A stretch of DNA of 44,584 nt from Spartobacteria bacterium UBA5019 (GTDB taxonomy: Bacteria; Verrucomicrobiota; Verrucomicrobiia; Chthoniobacterales; Terrimicrobiaceae). The translations under genes and the position numbers were made by a program. The number at the start of each line of letters is the position of its first letter. Within the stretch, counting starts at the first letter, position 1. Shown in pieces: positions 8,890 to 16,957 of this stretch. A model generated the notes under the pieces. It worked only from the letters and a program-made list of their open reading frames with translations, was not told the DNA's origin and searched no databases. The stretch is taken from positions 1 to 44,584 of the forward strand of contig DGXZ01000023.1 of the NCBI GenBank assembly GCA_002396485.1. Reading direction: 5' to 3'.

Positions 8890-10251
8890 TCAATCCTCGC
8901 TGGACGTATCTGAGTCGTCGTCCTCTTCCTCGCTGGACTTCTCTTTTTTGGGAGCCTTAGCGGTGACGAGCACCTTGTCGATGCGCTGGCGGTCCATATC
9001 GATGACTTCGAACTCGAAGCGGTCCCAAGTGAATTTTTCCCCTTCACGCGGCAGGTGGCCGATCTGGTGGAGCAGGAATCCGCCGAGGGTCGAGTAGCGG
9101 TTGTCATCCTCGCCGGGCAGGTCGTCATCGATTCCAAGACTCGTTTTGGTTTCATCGATGTCGAGCATCGCATCAACAAGCCAAGTGCCATCCTGCCGGA
9201 GCACGGCCTTCGGATCGTGCCGCTGCTCACGCTCGGGGAGATTGCCGACGATGGCCATCATGACATCGTTGAGCGTCACGATTCCCTGCAGTCCGCCGAA
9301 TTCATCCACAACGAGAGCGATGTGTTTTCCAGTCTTCTTAAAGGCCTCGATGAGCTTGCCGGCCGGCATGGCCGTGGGAACATAGTTTGGCGGGGTGACA
9401 AGGGCACGCAGCTCCACCCGGCCGGCGAGCGAGAGGTTCGCCCAGAGGGATTTCACACTCACCATGCCAACCACATTGTCGCGAGTGCCTTGATAGACGG
9501 GAAAATGCGAATGCCCACTGCCTGCAATGCGGCGCCAATTTTCCTCATCCGGGTCGTCGAGCGAAAGCCAGATCAAGCGGGCGCGGGGCGTCATGAGATC
9601 GCCAGCGGTTTGTTCGCCGAGTTCGAAGACGCCTTCGACCATGTCCTTTTCGGCCTTCTCGAAAATACCCGCGCTTAGGCCCTCGTCGATGAGCACGCGG
9701 ACCTCTTCTTCCGACACGACGGACTCCTTCGGCTTGCGGATGCCGAGGGCGGCCATGAGGAAATCGCTGGAAACATTGAGCAAATTCACCAGCGGGGAAA
9801 AAAGTTTTGCCAGGCTGTTCATCGGACGGGCGAGGGCCGAGGCGATGCGCTCGGGATTGTTCAGCGCGATGCGCTTCGGGACGAGTTCGCCAATGATGAC
9901 CGAAAGGTAAGTGATCGCTCCGACCACGATCGTCAGCGCGATGGCCTCGGCGTAGTCTTCCAGGGCAGGAATTTTCGATAGCACCCCAGCAAGCCTGTCC
10001 GAGATATTTGCTCCACCCAGGGCGCTGGCCAGCACACCCACAAAAGTGATGCCCACCTGCACGGTAGAGAGAAATTTTCCCGGGGAATTGGCGAGGGAGA
10101 GGGCGAGTCTGGCGCCGCTGGCCCCCTGATCCGCCATGCCTTTCAGGCGGGCCTTCCGTGATGTGACCACCGCGATTTCGGCCATTGCAAAAAGGCCGTT
10201 CGCAAAGAGCAGCAGGAAGATAAATGTGATTTCAAGTGTCAGGGACGACAT
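8890..10251 (-). CDS. CNNM/CorC (hemolysin C-like) membrane protein
   Basis: A 453-residue protein with an N-terminal DUF21 transmembrane domain (about residues 1-190, including NGLFAMAEIAVV and the segment GELVPKRIALNNPE), two CBS motifs (LMTPRARLIWLSLDDP to about residue 330, with the typical VVDEFGGLQGIVTLND), and a C-terminal CorC_HlyC domain. Such proteins are linked to Mg/Co efflux or ion homeostasis, with CBS domains sensing adenine nucleotides. The last 20 residues form a highly charged tail (KSSEEEDDDSDTSSED) that is not part of the family core. It is divergent from the solenoid protein gene and convergent with folD. Confidence 0.9.
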   Translation of the reverse strand: MSSLTLEITFIFLLLFANGLFAMAEIAVVTSRKARLKGMADQGASGARLALSLANSPGKFLSTVQVGITFVGVLASALGGANISDRLAGVLSKIPALEDYAEAIALTIVVGAITYLSVIIGELVPKRIALNNPERIASALARPMNSLAKLFSPLVNLLNVSSDFLMAALGIRKPKESVVSEEEVRVLIDEGLSAGIFEKAEKDMVEGVFELGEQTAGDLMTPRARLIWLSLDDPDEENWRRIAGSGHSHFPVYQGTRDNVVGMVSVKSLWANLSLAGRVELRALVTPPNYVPTAMPAGKLIEAFKKTGKHIALVVDEFGGLQGIVTLNDVMMAIVGNLPEREQRHDPKAVLRQDGTWLVDAMLDIDETKTSLGIDDDLPGEDDNRYSTLGGFLLHQIGHLPREGEKFTWDRFEFEVIDMDRQRIDKVLVTAKAPKKEKSSEEEDDDSDTSSED

Positions 10252-10395
10252 ATTTGGAAAACGCGCAGCCTATCCGACAATAGACATGGGCGCAAATACG
10301 AACATTTTTGGAAAGTGGATACAGCGAATGGCGGATATTCTCTTGAAAACCTGTGGTTCCTAGACTTCGATTTGCAAATCCCTTTCTCCTCTGCC

Positions 10396-11793
10396 ATGAA
10401 AAAATACCTCGGCTTTGTTTTATTTTGCGCAACCAGCTTTTGCGTTGGGTATCTGGTGGGGGTTCCTTTCTCCAAATCCCCCTCGAGTGTTTCGGAAGCT
10501 CCCGTCCAGGGCGATGCGCAGCATCGCGGAGAATTTGTTTCCGTGGCTTCTCACGCAGGCGAACCCCGAACGACGCTGAAGACCGTCAACACGAAAGCAC
10601 AAAAAACCGCGTTGTCTTCGAATCACGCCACAGAAATCGAAAAACTCACACTTCCGGAAATTCAAGCCCGCCTGCAGGAAATGAATGGCATGGAAGCGAA
10701 CGCCGCGACAGAGGAGCTGGAGCAAAATCTTGTTGCCCGCTGGTCGCAGCTCGATCCGATTGGTGCGACAGAATATGCGGCAGAGGCCGTCGCTCAGGGC
10801 GGCAATCTCAGTCTTTTGCAAACGGCCGCCACTGCTTGGGCGGAAACCGATCCCATTGGTGCGTCACAATGGGCAGCGATCCTCGACTCTCCCCTAGCGA
10901 GGGATACCGCGCTGGGGCAGATTTTTGGCACATGGTCCTCGACCAATCCCTCCCAAGCCGCCAGCGCGATCGCCACACTCCCGATGGGATCGGCTCAGAC
11001 TGTTGCGACATCCGCCGTTGCCAAAAGTTTCGCCAAGGGAAACTTAAATGCCGCCCTGCAATGGGCCGAAGGACTGTCGGGTCCGGTTCAACTGGCCGCT
11101 ACCCGCGAGATCGTGAATTTATGGTCCAATTCGGATCCCGAGGCAACGGGGGCTTGGATCATGCAGCAAGGCTCGCCACAAGTTCGCCGAGAAGCCCTCC
11201 GCGCGCTTGCGGAAAATTGGGCGAAGCGCGATCCCAGTGCGGCCCTCGATTATGCCCAGAAGATTTCCGATGTCCATCTGCGTAATAGTTTTGTCAGTTC
11301 AGCAATCTACAAATTTTCCGATAGTAATCCCATGGCAGCAGCAAATTGGCTCTCGAGCGATGCCGCAAAGCCCCCGGACATCTACGCATATGTAGGGTGG
11401 AAAGTGTCGACAAGCTATGCCGCCTTCGACCCTGGCTCGGCTGCTGGTTGGGCTTCATCCATTACAGACGACCGGCTCCGCAACCAAGCGCTCTCGGCCA
11501 TCTCAAAATCATGGAGCCAAACCAACCCCACTGAAGCCGTGCAGTGGATTGGTTCACTGCGGGATGCGGAGTCGAGGGATGTCGCCACTGCGGCTTTCAG
11601 CGAACAATTAGCCGAAGAGAATCCCGCCACAGCCGCTCAATGGGCCTCACGCATTTCCGATCCAATCAGGCTCAGCATCTCTCTGAAAAAGATCGTGAGC
11701 GACTGGAAAAAAATCGATCCAAATGCCGCGCGCTCGTTCGTGCTTTCTTCGACAGTGATACCTGCGGATTTAAGGCAAAAGCTGCTGCAATGA
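10396..11793 (+). CDS. Exported alpha-solenoid protein with eleven W-x(3)-D/N-P repeats
   Basis: A 465-residue protein starting with a signal peptide or anchor (MKKYLGFVLFCATSFCVGYL) and a low-complexity linker to about residue 110. The rest is eleven tandem repeats of 31-34 residues with the pattern [W/F/Y]-x(3)-[D/N]-P-x-x-A-x-x-[W/F]-A, for example AWAETDPIGASQWA, NWAKRDPSAALDYA and SWSQTNPTEAVQWI. The spacing and the A/L-rich second half of each unit suggest helical hairpins stacked into a solenoid, like TPR or Sel1 but with a different signature. No enzymatic motif is seen. It likely acts as a periplasmic or surface scaffold for protein binding; this is inference. ATG 10396 was chosen because it begins the signal peptide. 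Confidence 0.8.
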   Translation: MKKYLGFVLFCATSFCVGYLVGVPFSKSPSSVSEAPVQGDAQHRGEFVSVASHAGEPRTTLKTVNTKAQKTALSSNHATEIEKLTLPEIQARLQEMNGMEANAATEELEQNLVARWSQLDPIGATEYAAEAVAQGGNLSLLQTAATAWAETDPIGASQWAAILDSPLARDTALGQIFGTWSSTNPSQAASAIATLPMGSAQTVATSAVAKSFAKGNLNAALQWAEGLSGPVQLAATREIVNLWSNSDPEATGAWIMQQGSPQVRREALRALAENWAKRDPSAALDYAQKISDVHLRNSFVSSAIYKFSDSNPMAAANWLSSDAAKPPDIYAYVGWKVSTSYAAFDPGSAAGWASSITDDRLRNQALSAISKSWSQTNPTEAVQWIGSLRDAESRDVATAAFSEQLAEENPATAAQWASRISDPIRLSISLKKIVSDWKKIDPNAARSFVLSSTVIPADLRQKLLQ

Positions 11794-11824
11794 ATGGCGC
11801 GTGTCGTGGCGGGCCCAGTGGCAT

Positions 11825-12281
11825 CTAATCCCAAGCGGTTGCGGCCTTTTTCCATGTGGCGGGCTTCTTGGCAGCGGGCGTTTTCTTCTCGCGGGGTTCG
11901 AATTCGAAGGTGACCTTGCCGTCTTCGAGTTTGAGGTAGGCGGAGAAGGGGCGGCCTTTTTTGGAGATGAAGCGCGGAATGAGATCGGTCTTGCCGACGG
12001 TGAGGATTTTTTCGACTTGCTCGCGCGGGATTTTCTCATGCGGAATTTGCACTTGCCGACATTCGAGCACTGCCAGGCGGTGCCGGTGTCGTGGATCGTG
12101 CCGGTTTTGCAAGCCGGGCAGGTGACATCGATGTCCTCGAAATTTCCTTCGATCGTGTCGCCTTGGAAATTTTTCGCCTTTTCGACGATGTCGGTGGTGT
12201 AGGCGCGAATTTCCTCCATGAAGCGTCCGCGGTCGAGTCCACCGCCTTCCATTTGCTTCAGTTTGAATTCCCACTCACCGA
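11825..12281 (-). pseudogene. Truncated, frameshifted duplicate of the topB 3' end
   Basis: This stretch is nearly identical in DNA to the last part of topB (about 14164-14950), in the same orientation. The right-hand 160 bases differ from topB at only three positions. It lacks the first ~570 codons. Two internal deletions have occurred. A 303-base in-frame loss removes about 101 codons between two copies of CGGGCAGGTG (topB 14479 and 14782). A 19-base loss near 12027 removes the codons before IPREQVEKIL and breaks the frame. It still ends in a basic tail close to topB's own (KKAATAWD against KKVASAPNIS). Homology stops abruptly at about 12281. It cannot make topoisomerase. Confidence 0.9.
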
Positions 12282-12302
12282 CGGAAGATAAGAGTAAAAT
12301 AT

Positions 12303-12318
12303 GTATTACAAATAATAC
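12303..12318. promoter_or_regulatory. Perfect palindrome upstream of the Fic gene, candidate operator
   Basis: GTATTACAAATAATAC is a perfect inverted repeat (6-base arms, 4-base centre), 31 bases before the Fic start codon and within an unusually AT-rich stretch. AbiEi-type antitoxins repress their own promoters by binding inverted repeats, and the Fic protein carries an AbiEi-like N-terminal domain, so autoregulation here is a reasonable guess. Confidence 0.5.
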
Positions 12319-12340
12319 AAGATAGTGTATTCTAAAGGAG
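12306..12340 (+). promoter_or_regulatory. Candidate promoter and strong ribosome binding site of the Fic gene
   Basis: TTACAA (12306-12311) and TATTCT (12328-12333), 16 bases apart, could be -35 and -10 boxes; the -35 lies inside the palindrome. AAAGGAG follows at 12334-12340, 9 bases before ATG 12350, and is one of the clearest Shine-Dalgarno sequences in the window. Confidence 0.4.
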
Positions 12341-12349
12341 AGTTTTTTT

Positions 12350-13876
12350 ATGACGCCTAATCAACGACTTGCCCGGCATTTGAAGGTGGCGACTGCTGTT
12401 GCCAGGGAGAGTGTTGTTCGCGGCAAAGATCTGACGCAACGCCAGCGTGAATTTCTTGCGAAGGCAGGTTGCCTGATCGAAATCATGAAGGGTTGGTATC
12501 TGCTGGCCCCGCCGGGGCTGGATGCCGGCGATACCACGCTCTGGCACGGCAATTTTTGGGGGTTTTTGGGATTTTATCTGGAAGAGCGTTTCGGCAAGGA
12601 CTACTGCGTGGGCGCGGAGAGTTCGCTGGATTTGTGGGCGGGGCGAACGCATACGCCGAGGCAGGTGATCATCATCACTCGGGAGGGTGGCAACAACAGG
12701 ATCGATTTAGCTTTTGGCACATCGCTCCTCACCTATCGCGATGAAGCAAGGTTGCCTGCCCAGTTGGAAAAGTTTCGTGGATTGAATCTCATGCCGCCGG
12801 GCATGGCATTGGCGCGGGTGTCTCCGGCTTTTTTTGAAAAGGATCGGGCGAGCGCTGAAATCCTTCTGCGTATCACCGAGGAGCAGGAGATCGCGAGGGG
12901 GCTTTTGGAATTTGGCAAAATTGCGCCTGCCAACCGGTTAGTGGGCGCTTTGCAGGCCATAGGTCAGGCGCAAAAGGCGCAGAGGGTGCAGGAAATCCTC
13001 TCGATCGGAAGGCTGATCGTAAAACCCGAGAATCCATTTGAGAATTCCGGGGGATTGATTGGTTCGCACCTTCTGATCCGCAGTCCGTATGCCGGGCGGG
13101 TTCATGCGCTGTGGTCCGAAATGCGAAGCGCTGTGATCGAGAATTTTCCACCTCCGCCCGGCGAGCGGATGTCCAAAGCGGCCTACCTTCAGCAAGCGGA
13201 CGACATTTACAAGAACGACGCCTATAATTCCCTCTCGATCGAAGGCTATGCTGTCACGGCGGATTTGATCGAAAGAATCCGGAGCGGCGATTTTTCCCAA
13301 AACTCACCCGAAGCCCGAGTGCAACAGGATGCCATGGCTGCGAAAGGTTACTTCCTCGCACACCAAGCCGTGATGGGAAGTATCGGTCGAATTTTCGATG
13401 GGGAGAGTCCAGGGCAAGTCGTCGAACGGGATTTGCAAACCTGGTATGCGAAGCTTCATCAGCCTTATGTGGATGCTGGAACCATCCCCGCTTACTCGCT
13501 TGCCGGTTATCGCGAGCGGTCTGTATTCATCCGCCACTCCCTGCATGTGCCACCTCCTCGCGAAGCTGTGCCTGATGCCATGGAGGCGCTCTTTGCGGCC
13601 TTGGCTGGCGAGGAACATCCAGGCGTCCGGGCCGTGCTTGGTCATTTCGTATTTGTATTCATTCACCCTTATCAAGACGGCAACGGTCGTCTCGGACGGT
13701 TTTTGATGAACGCTATGCTGGCATCCGGGCGTTACCCGTGGACGGTCATACGGGTCACTCGACGAGCCGACTACATGGCGGCACTGGAAGAAGCTTCAAC
13801 GCGCGGCGGCATAGCGGCTTTCTCCCGATTCGTTGCGCAGGAAATGAAAGTGGACTGGCGGTCAAATCACGATTGA
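12350..13876 (+). CDS. Fic-domain protein with N-terminal AbiEi-like domain
   Basis: A 508-residue, two-part protein. Residues about 1-150 resemble type IV antitoxin AbiEi: a winged helix ending in LIEIMKGWYLL, then a second domain with YCVGAESSLDLW and RTHTPRQVIIITRE. Residues about 270-505 form a Fic domain with the full active-site motif HPYQDGNGR at 439-447, so all AMP-transfer residues are present. The sequence SLSIEG at 294-299 fits the inhibitory motif (S/T)xxxE(G/N), with Glu298 placed before the core as in class II Fic proteins, so activity is probably self-restrained. Fic proteins usually AMPylate hydroxyl side chains of target proteins. The gene lies alone on the plus strand between a topB fragment and topB, with its own RBS and palindrome, which suggests an acquired module. 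The target is unknown. Confidence 0.88.
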   Translation: MTPNQRLARHLKVATAVARESVVRGKDLTQRQREFLAKAGCLIEIMKGWYLLAPPGLDAGDTTLWHGNFWGFLGFYLEERFGKDYCVGAESSLDLWAGRTHTPRQVIIITREGGNNRIDLAFGTSLLTYRDEARLPAQLEKFRGLNLMPPGMALARVSPAFFEKDRASAEILLRITEEQEIARGLLEFGKIAPANRLVGALQAIGQAQKAQRVQEILSIGRLIVKPENPFENSGGLIGSHLLIRSPYAGRVHALWSEMRSAVIENFPPPPGERMSKAAYLQQADDIYKNDAYNSLSIEGYAVTADLIERIRSGDFSQNSPEARVQQDAMAAKGYFLAHQAVMGSIGRIFDGESPGQVVERDLQTWYAKLHQPYVDAGTIPAYSLAGYRERSVFIRHSLHVPPPREAVPDAMEALFAALAGEEHPGVRAVLGHFVFVFIHPYQDGNGRLGRFLMNAMLASGRYPWTVIRVTRRADYMAALEEASTRGGIAAFSRFVAQEMKVDWRSNHD

Positions 13877-13889
13877 ACCTGAATCCAGC

Positions 13890-14040
13890 AGAACTAACCA
13901 CAGAGCGCACAGAGAACACAGAGGATGATCTGTTTATGATTCGATGTGTTTGAAATGATTTGTGCGATATCAAACAAAAGCCAAAGCCTTTCCTGTAAAT
14001 CCTCTCCATCCAGTCCTCCTGTCTAAAAATCCGTTTTCGG
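13890..14040. repeat. Intergenic dispersed-type repeats (ACCACAGAG and CCTGTAAATCCT types)
   Basis: Between the Fic gene and topB there are 287 bases without a gene. They hold a short ACAGAG-rich run (AACCACAGAGCGCACAGAG, then AACACAGAGG) around 13897-13924, and at about 13990-14024 a T/C-rich segment of imperfect 10- to 12-base units (CCTGTAAATCCTCTCC, then CAGTCCTCCTGTC). Both resemble repeat families seen scattered between genes in environmental bacterial genomes, including Verrucomicrobiota. I recognise the style from memory and cannot confirm copies elsewhere in this genome. Nothing else is evident up to 14163. Confidence 0.5.
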
Positions 14041-14163
14041 GTTGAACCTGCGAGAACAAATTCATGAGAGGAAGGTCGAAGGTCACTGCCACCGCCCCGA
14101 GAACGCGCTTGGCGGACTATTTGTGCGTCGCATGCAACTGCTATCAAGAGAATCCAGAAGCGA

Positions 14164-16662
14164 TCAGCTAATATTGGGCGCAGAGGCCACCTTTTTCCGT
14201 GTGGCGGGCTTTTTGACAGCGGGGGTTTTTTTCTCGCGGGGTTCGAATTCGAAGGTGACCTTGCCGTCTTCGAGTTTGAGGTAGGCGGAGAAGGGTCGGC
14301 CTTTTTTGGAGATGAAGCGCGGGATGAGATCGGTCTTGCCGACGGTGAGGATTTTTTCGACTTGCTCGCGTGGGATTTCGCGTTGGCAGAGGGATTTTCC
14401 CATGCGGAATTTGCACTTGCCGACATTCGAGCACTGCCAGGCGGTGCCGGTGTCGTGGATCGTGCCGGTTTTGCAGGCCGGGCAGGTGCCGATGCTTGGG
14501 AGTTCCGCAAAATTGATCTTCGCGGCGGAGTCGGCATTTTCGCCGAAGTCGAAGGATTGCTTGCCCTCGGTTTTGTCGAATTGCACCATGGCGGAGAAGG
14601 GGCGGCCCATCTTGCTGCGGAAGCCTTCCAGCGGGCCGACGCGGCCTTCGGTGAGCAGTTTTTCGACCTCTTCGCGCTCGAGGTTTCGTCCGGACATATT
14701 TTTCCAAACAATGGCCCCACAGCCCTCGGTTTTGCACTCGAAGGCCTTGAAGGATTCCTTGAACCCCCGGTTGCCGCATTTCGGGCAGGTGACATCGATG
14801 TCCTCGAAATTTCCTTCGATCGTGTCGCCTTGGAAATTTTTCGCCTTCTCGACGATGTCGGTGGTGTAGGCGCGAATTTCCTCCATGAAGCGTCCGCGGT
14901 CGAGTCCACCGCCTTCCATTTGCTTCAATTTGAATTCCCACTCGCCGGTCATTTCGGGTGATGTGAGGGATTGGATGCCGAGTCCGCGCAGGAGGGTGAT
15001 GAGGGCGAGGCCCTTTGAGGTCACGATGATCTCGCGGCCTTGGCGGAGGAGGTATCCATCGAGAATGAGGCCTTCGATCGTCTGGGCGCGTGTGGCTGGC
15101 GTGCCGAGACCGCGCTGGGACATGGCTTCGCGGAGTTCCTCATCATCAACGAGTTTCCCGGCGCTTTCCATGGCGGAAAGGAGTGTCGCTTCGGTGAAGC
15201 GGGCTGGTGGCCGGGTCTCGTTTTCCTTTACCTCGAGTGCCTCGGTCTTGGCGGATTCGCCGGCTTTGATCGCCACGACGGTCTGGTCTTCATCACCCGC
15301 GGCTTCCTTGCCATAAACGGCGAGCCAGCCGGGATCGGTGAGGATTTTCCCATCGGTTTTGAAGGACTCCTGGTCGACGCGGGTGATGCGGGTGGTGACC
15401 TCGAATTTCGCGGCGGGATAGAATGCGGCCACGAAGCGGCGGGCGACCATGTCGTAAACCTTCAGCTCAAAATCATCGAGCGCCTTGGGCGAAACTCCGG
15501 TCGGGATGATGGCAAAGTGATCGGTGACTTTGGCGGAGTTGAAAACGCGGCGGTTCAGGCCGATCCAGCCTTTGTCGAGCGCGTAGCGGGCGTGTTGTGC
15601 GAGGTCTTGTGGCTCAATCCCGGTGAGGATTTTTTTGACATTCGGCAGGTTGTCGTCCGGCAGGTAGCGCGAGTCAGTTCGCGGGTAGGTGAGGACTTTG
15701 TGTTTCTCGTAGAGCGCCTGGGCGATCTGGAGCGTGCGCTTGGCACTGAGGCCGAAGCGGGAGTTCGCCTCGCGCTGGAGTGTCGTGAGATCGTAGAGCT
15801 GCGGGGCGACTTGCGAGGTGGGCTTTTTTTCCTCGGTGATGACGCCTGGTTTGCCGTGGCATTTCGCAACGATCGCTTCGGCTGCGGCGCGATCCCAGAT
15901 GCGCTCGGCTTTCGCATCCTCGTCGTCGCCTTTTTTGAAGCCCTCGCTGAACCAGCGGCCCCGATACGAACCGGCTGTGACACCGAAATCACCATAAACT
16001 TCGAAATACGGACGCGGCTTGAAGGCGCGGATTTTTTCCTCACGCTCGGCCAGGATCGCGAGAGTAGGCGTCTGCACACGGCCGACGGGCGTGAGTTGGA
16101 ATCCCCCGCCCTTGGAGTTGAAAGCCGTCATGGCACGCGTGGCATTGATGCCTACGAGCCAATCACTTTCGCTGCGACAAACAGCAGCGTCCGCGAGTGG
16201 CGCCATTTCTTTTCCGGCACGCAAATGCGCAAATCCCTCACGGATCGCTTCGGTCGTCATGCTCTGCAGCCACAAGCGGCGGGTCGGCTTTTTCGAATTC
16301 GCAAGCTGGATGATGTAATGAAAAATCAACTCCCCTTCGCGGCCGGCGTCGCAGGCATTGATGACATCTGTAATATCCGGACGCTTGAGCAGGCGCTTGA
16401 TCAGACTGAGACGGGAGGCGGTTTTTTCGATCGGCTTGAGATCGAAGTGGTCGGGCACGATCGGGAGATTCGCAAAACTCCACTTGCCCCGCTTTTTGTC
16501 CATCTCGTTCGGCAGGCAAAGTTCGACCAAGTGACCTACAGCGGAAGTAATTACCAAGGAGTCATTTTCAAAAAAATCATCCTTGCTGGTGAATTTGCCG
16601 AGGGACTTTGCAAGATCGCGGGCTACTGAGGGTTTTTCGGCAATGACAAGGGATTTGGACAT
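14164..16662 (-). CDS. topB: DNA topoisomerase III
   Basis: An 832-residue type IA topoisomerase. It opens with the Toprim motif MSKSLVIAEKPSVARDLAKS, continues with DAGREGELI, and carries the catalytic Tyr326 in LTYPRTDSRYLPDD. This opening is typical of topoisomerase III rather than TopA. The C-terminus is long: a zinc-type Cys4 segment (CPKCGNRGF, then CKTEGCG), Toprim_Crpt-like units (GRPFSAMVQF; GRPFSAYLKL), a second Cys cluster (CPACKTGT, then CSNVGKC) and a Lys-rich tail. It cuts single strands to decatenate or relax DNA and usually works with a RecQ helicase. ATG 16662 was chosen as it starts the conserved strand. Its 3' end is duplicated about 2.7 kb away at 11825-12281. Confidence 0.93.
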   Translation of the reverse strand: MSKSLVIAEKPSVARDLAKSLGKFTSKDDFFENDSLVITSAVGHLVELCLPNEMDKKRGKWSFANLPIVPDHFDLKPIEKTASRLSLIKRLLKRPDITDVINACDAGREGELIFHYIIQLANSKKPTRRLWLQSMTTEAIREGFAHLRAGKEMAPLADAAVCRSESDWLVGINATRAMTAFNSKGGGFQLTPVGRVQTPTLAILAEREEKIRAFKPRPYFEVYGDFGVTAGSYRGRWFSEGFKKGDDEDAKAERIWDRAAAEAIVAKCHGKPGVITEEKKPTSQVAPQLYDLTTLQREANSRFGLSAKRTLQIAQALYEKHKVLTYPRTDSRYLPDDNLPNVKKILTGIEPQDLAQHARYALDKGWIGLNRRVFNSAKVTDHFAIIPTGVSPKALDDFELKVYDMVARRFVAAFYPAAKFEVTTRITRVDQESFKTDGKILTDPGWLAVYGKEAAGDEDQTVVAIKAGESAKTEALEVKENETRPPARFTEATLLSAMESAGKLVDDEELREAMSQRGLGTPATRAQTIEGLILDGYLLRQGREIIVTSKGLALITLLRGLGIQSLTSPEMTGEWEFKLKQMEGGGLDRGRFMEEIRAYTTDIVEKAKNFQGDTIEGNFEDIDVTCPKCGNRGFKESFKAFECKTEGCGAIVWKNMSGRNLEREEVEKLLTEGRVGPLEGFRSKMGRPFSAMVQFDKTEGKQSFDFGENADSAAKINFAELPSIGTCPACKTGTIHDTGTAWQCSNVGKCKFRMGKSLCQREIPREQVEKILTVGKTDLIPRFISKKGRPFSAYLKLEDGKVTFEFEPREKKTPAVKKPATRKKVASAPNIS

Positions 16663-16793
16663 GATCGGGAAGTTGTTACAAAGTGGCGCTCCTCGCAACC
16701 AGCAGGCCGACTTTTCATTTCAAGGGCGAGGAAAGTGTAAGAGACAAGACGCCTTGGCAAGCCAGTTCTTTGAAAAAAAGGCCACCCGCCCCC

Positions 16794-16817
16794 AATATGC
16801 CCAACCACACGCATATT
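16794..16817. promoter_or_regulatory. Inverted repeat between topB and the ArsR gene
   Basis: AATATGC and GCATATT form perfect 7-base arms separated by 10 bases, in the 295-base gap between the divergent topB and arsR-type genes. It lies about 140 bases before the regulator start, so it could be an operator or a stem-loop. No T-tract follows. The rest of the gap shows no other clear signal. Confidence 0.35.
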
Positions 16818-16957
16818 CAAGCGGATAGAGCCTTCACGGTTTGACCTTGTTTATCATCACGACAGAAGGCCGGTGCCGTCGGTGAGGTCTTGGCAGGTGA
16901 TGAAGTGTCCGCCGCGCGAAGCCAGCGGGGAGGTTTTTCTATTTCTTTCTTATCGGC

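Noticed and set aside
15040..16629. A 529-codon plus-strand open frame
   Set aside because: Antisense to topB, whose motifs are clear; no recognisable domain.
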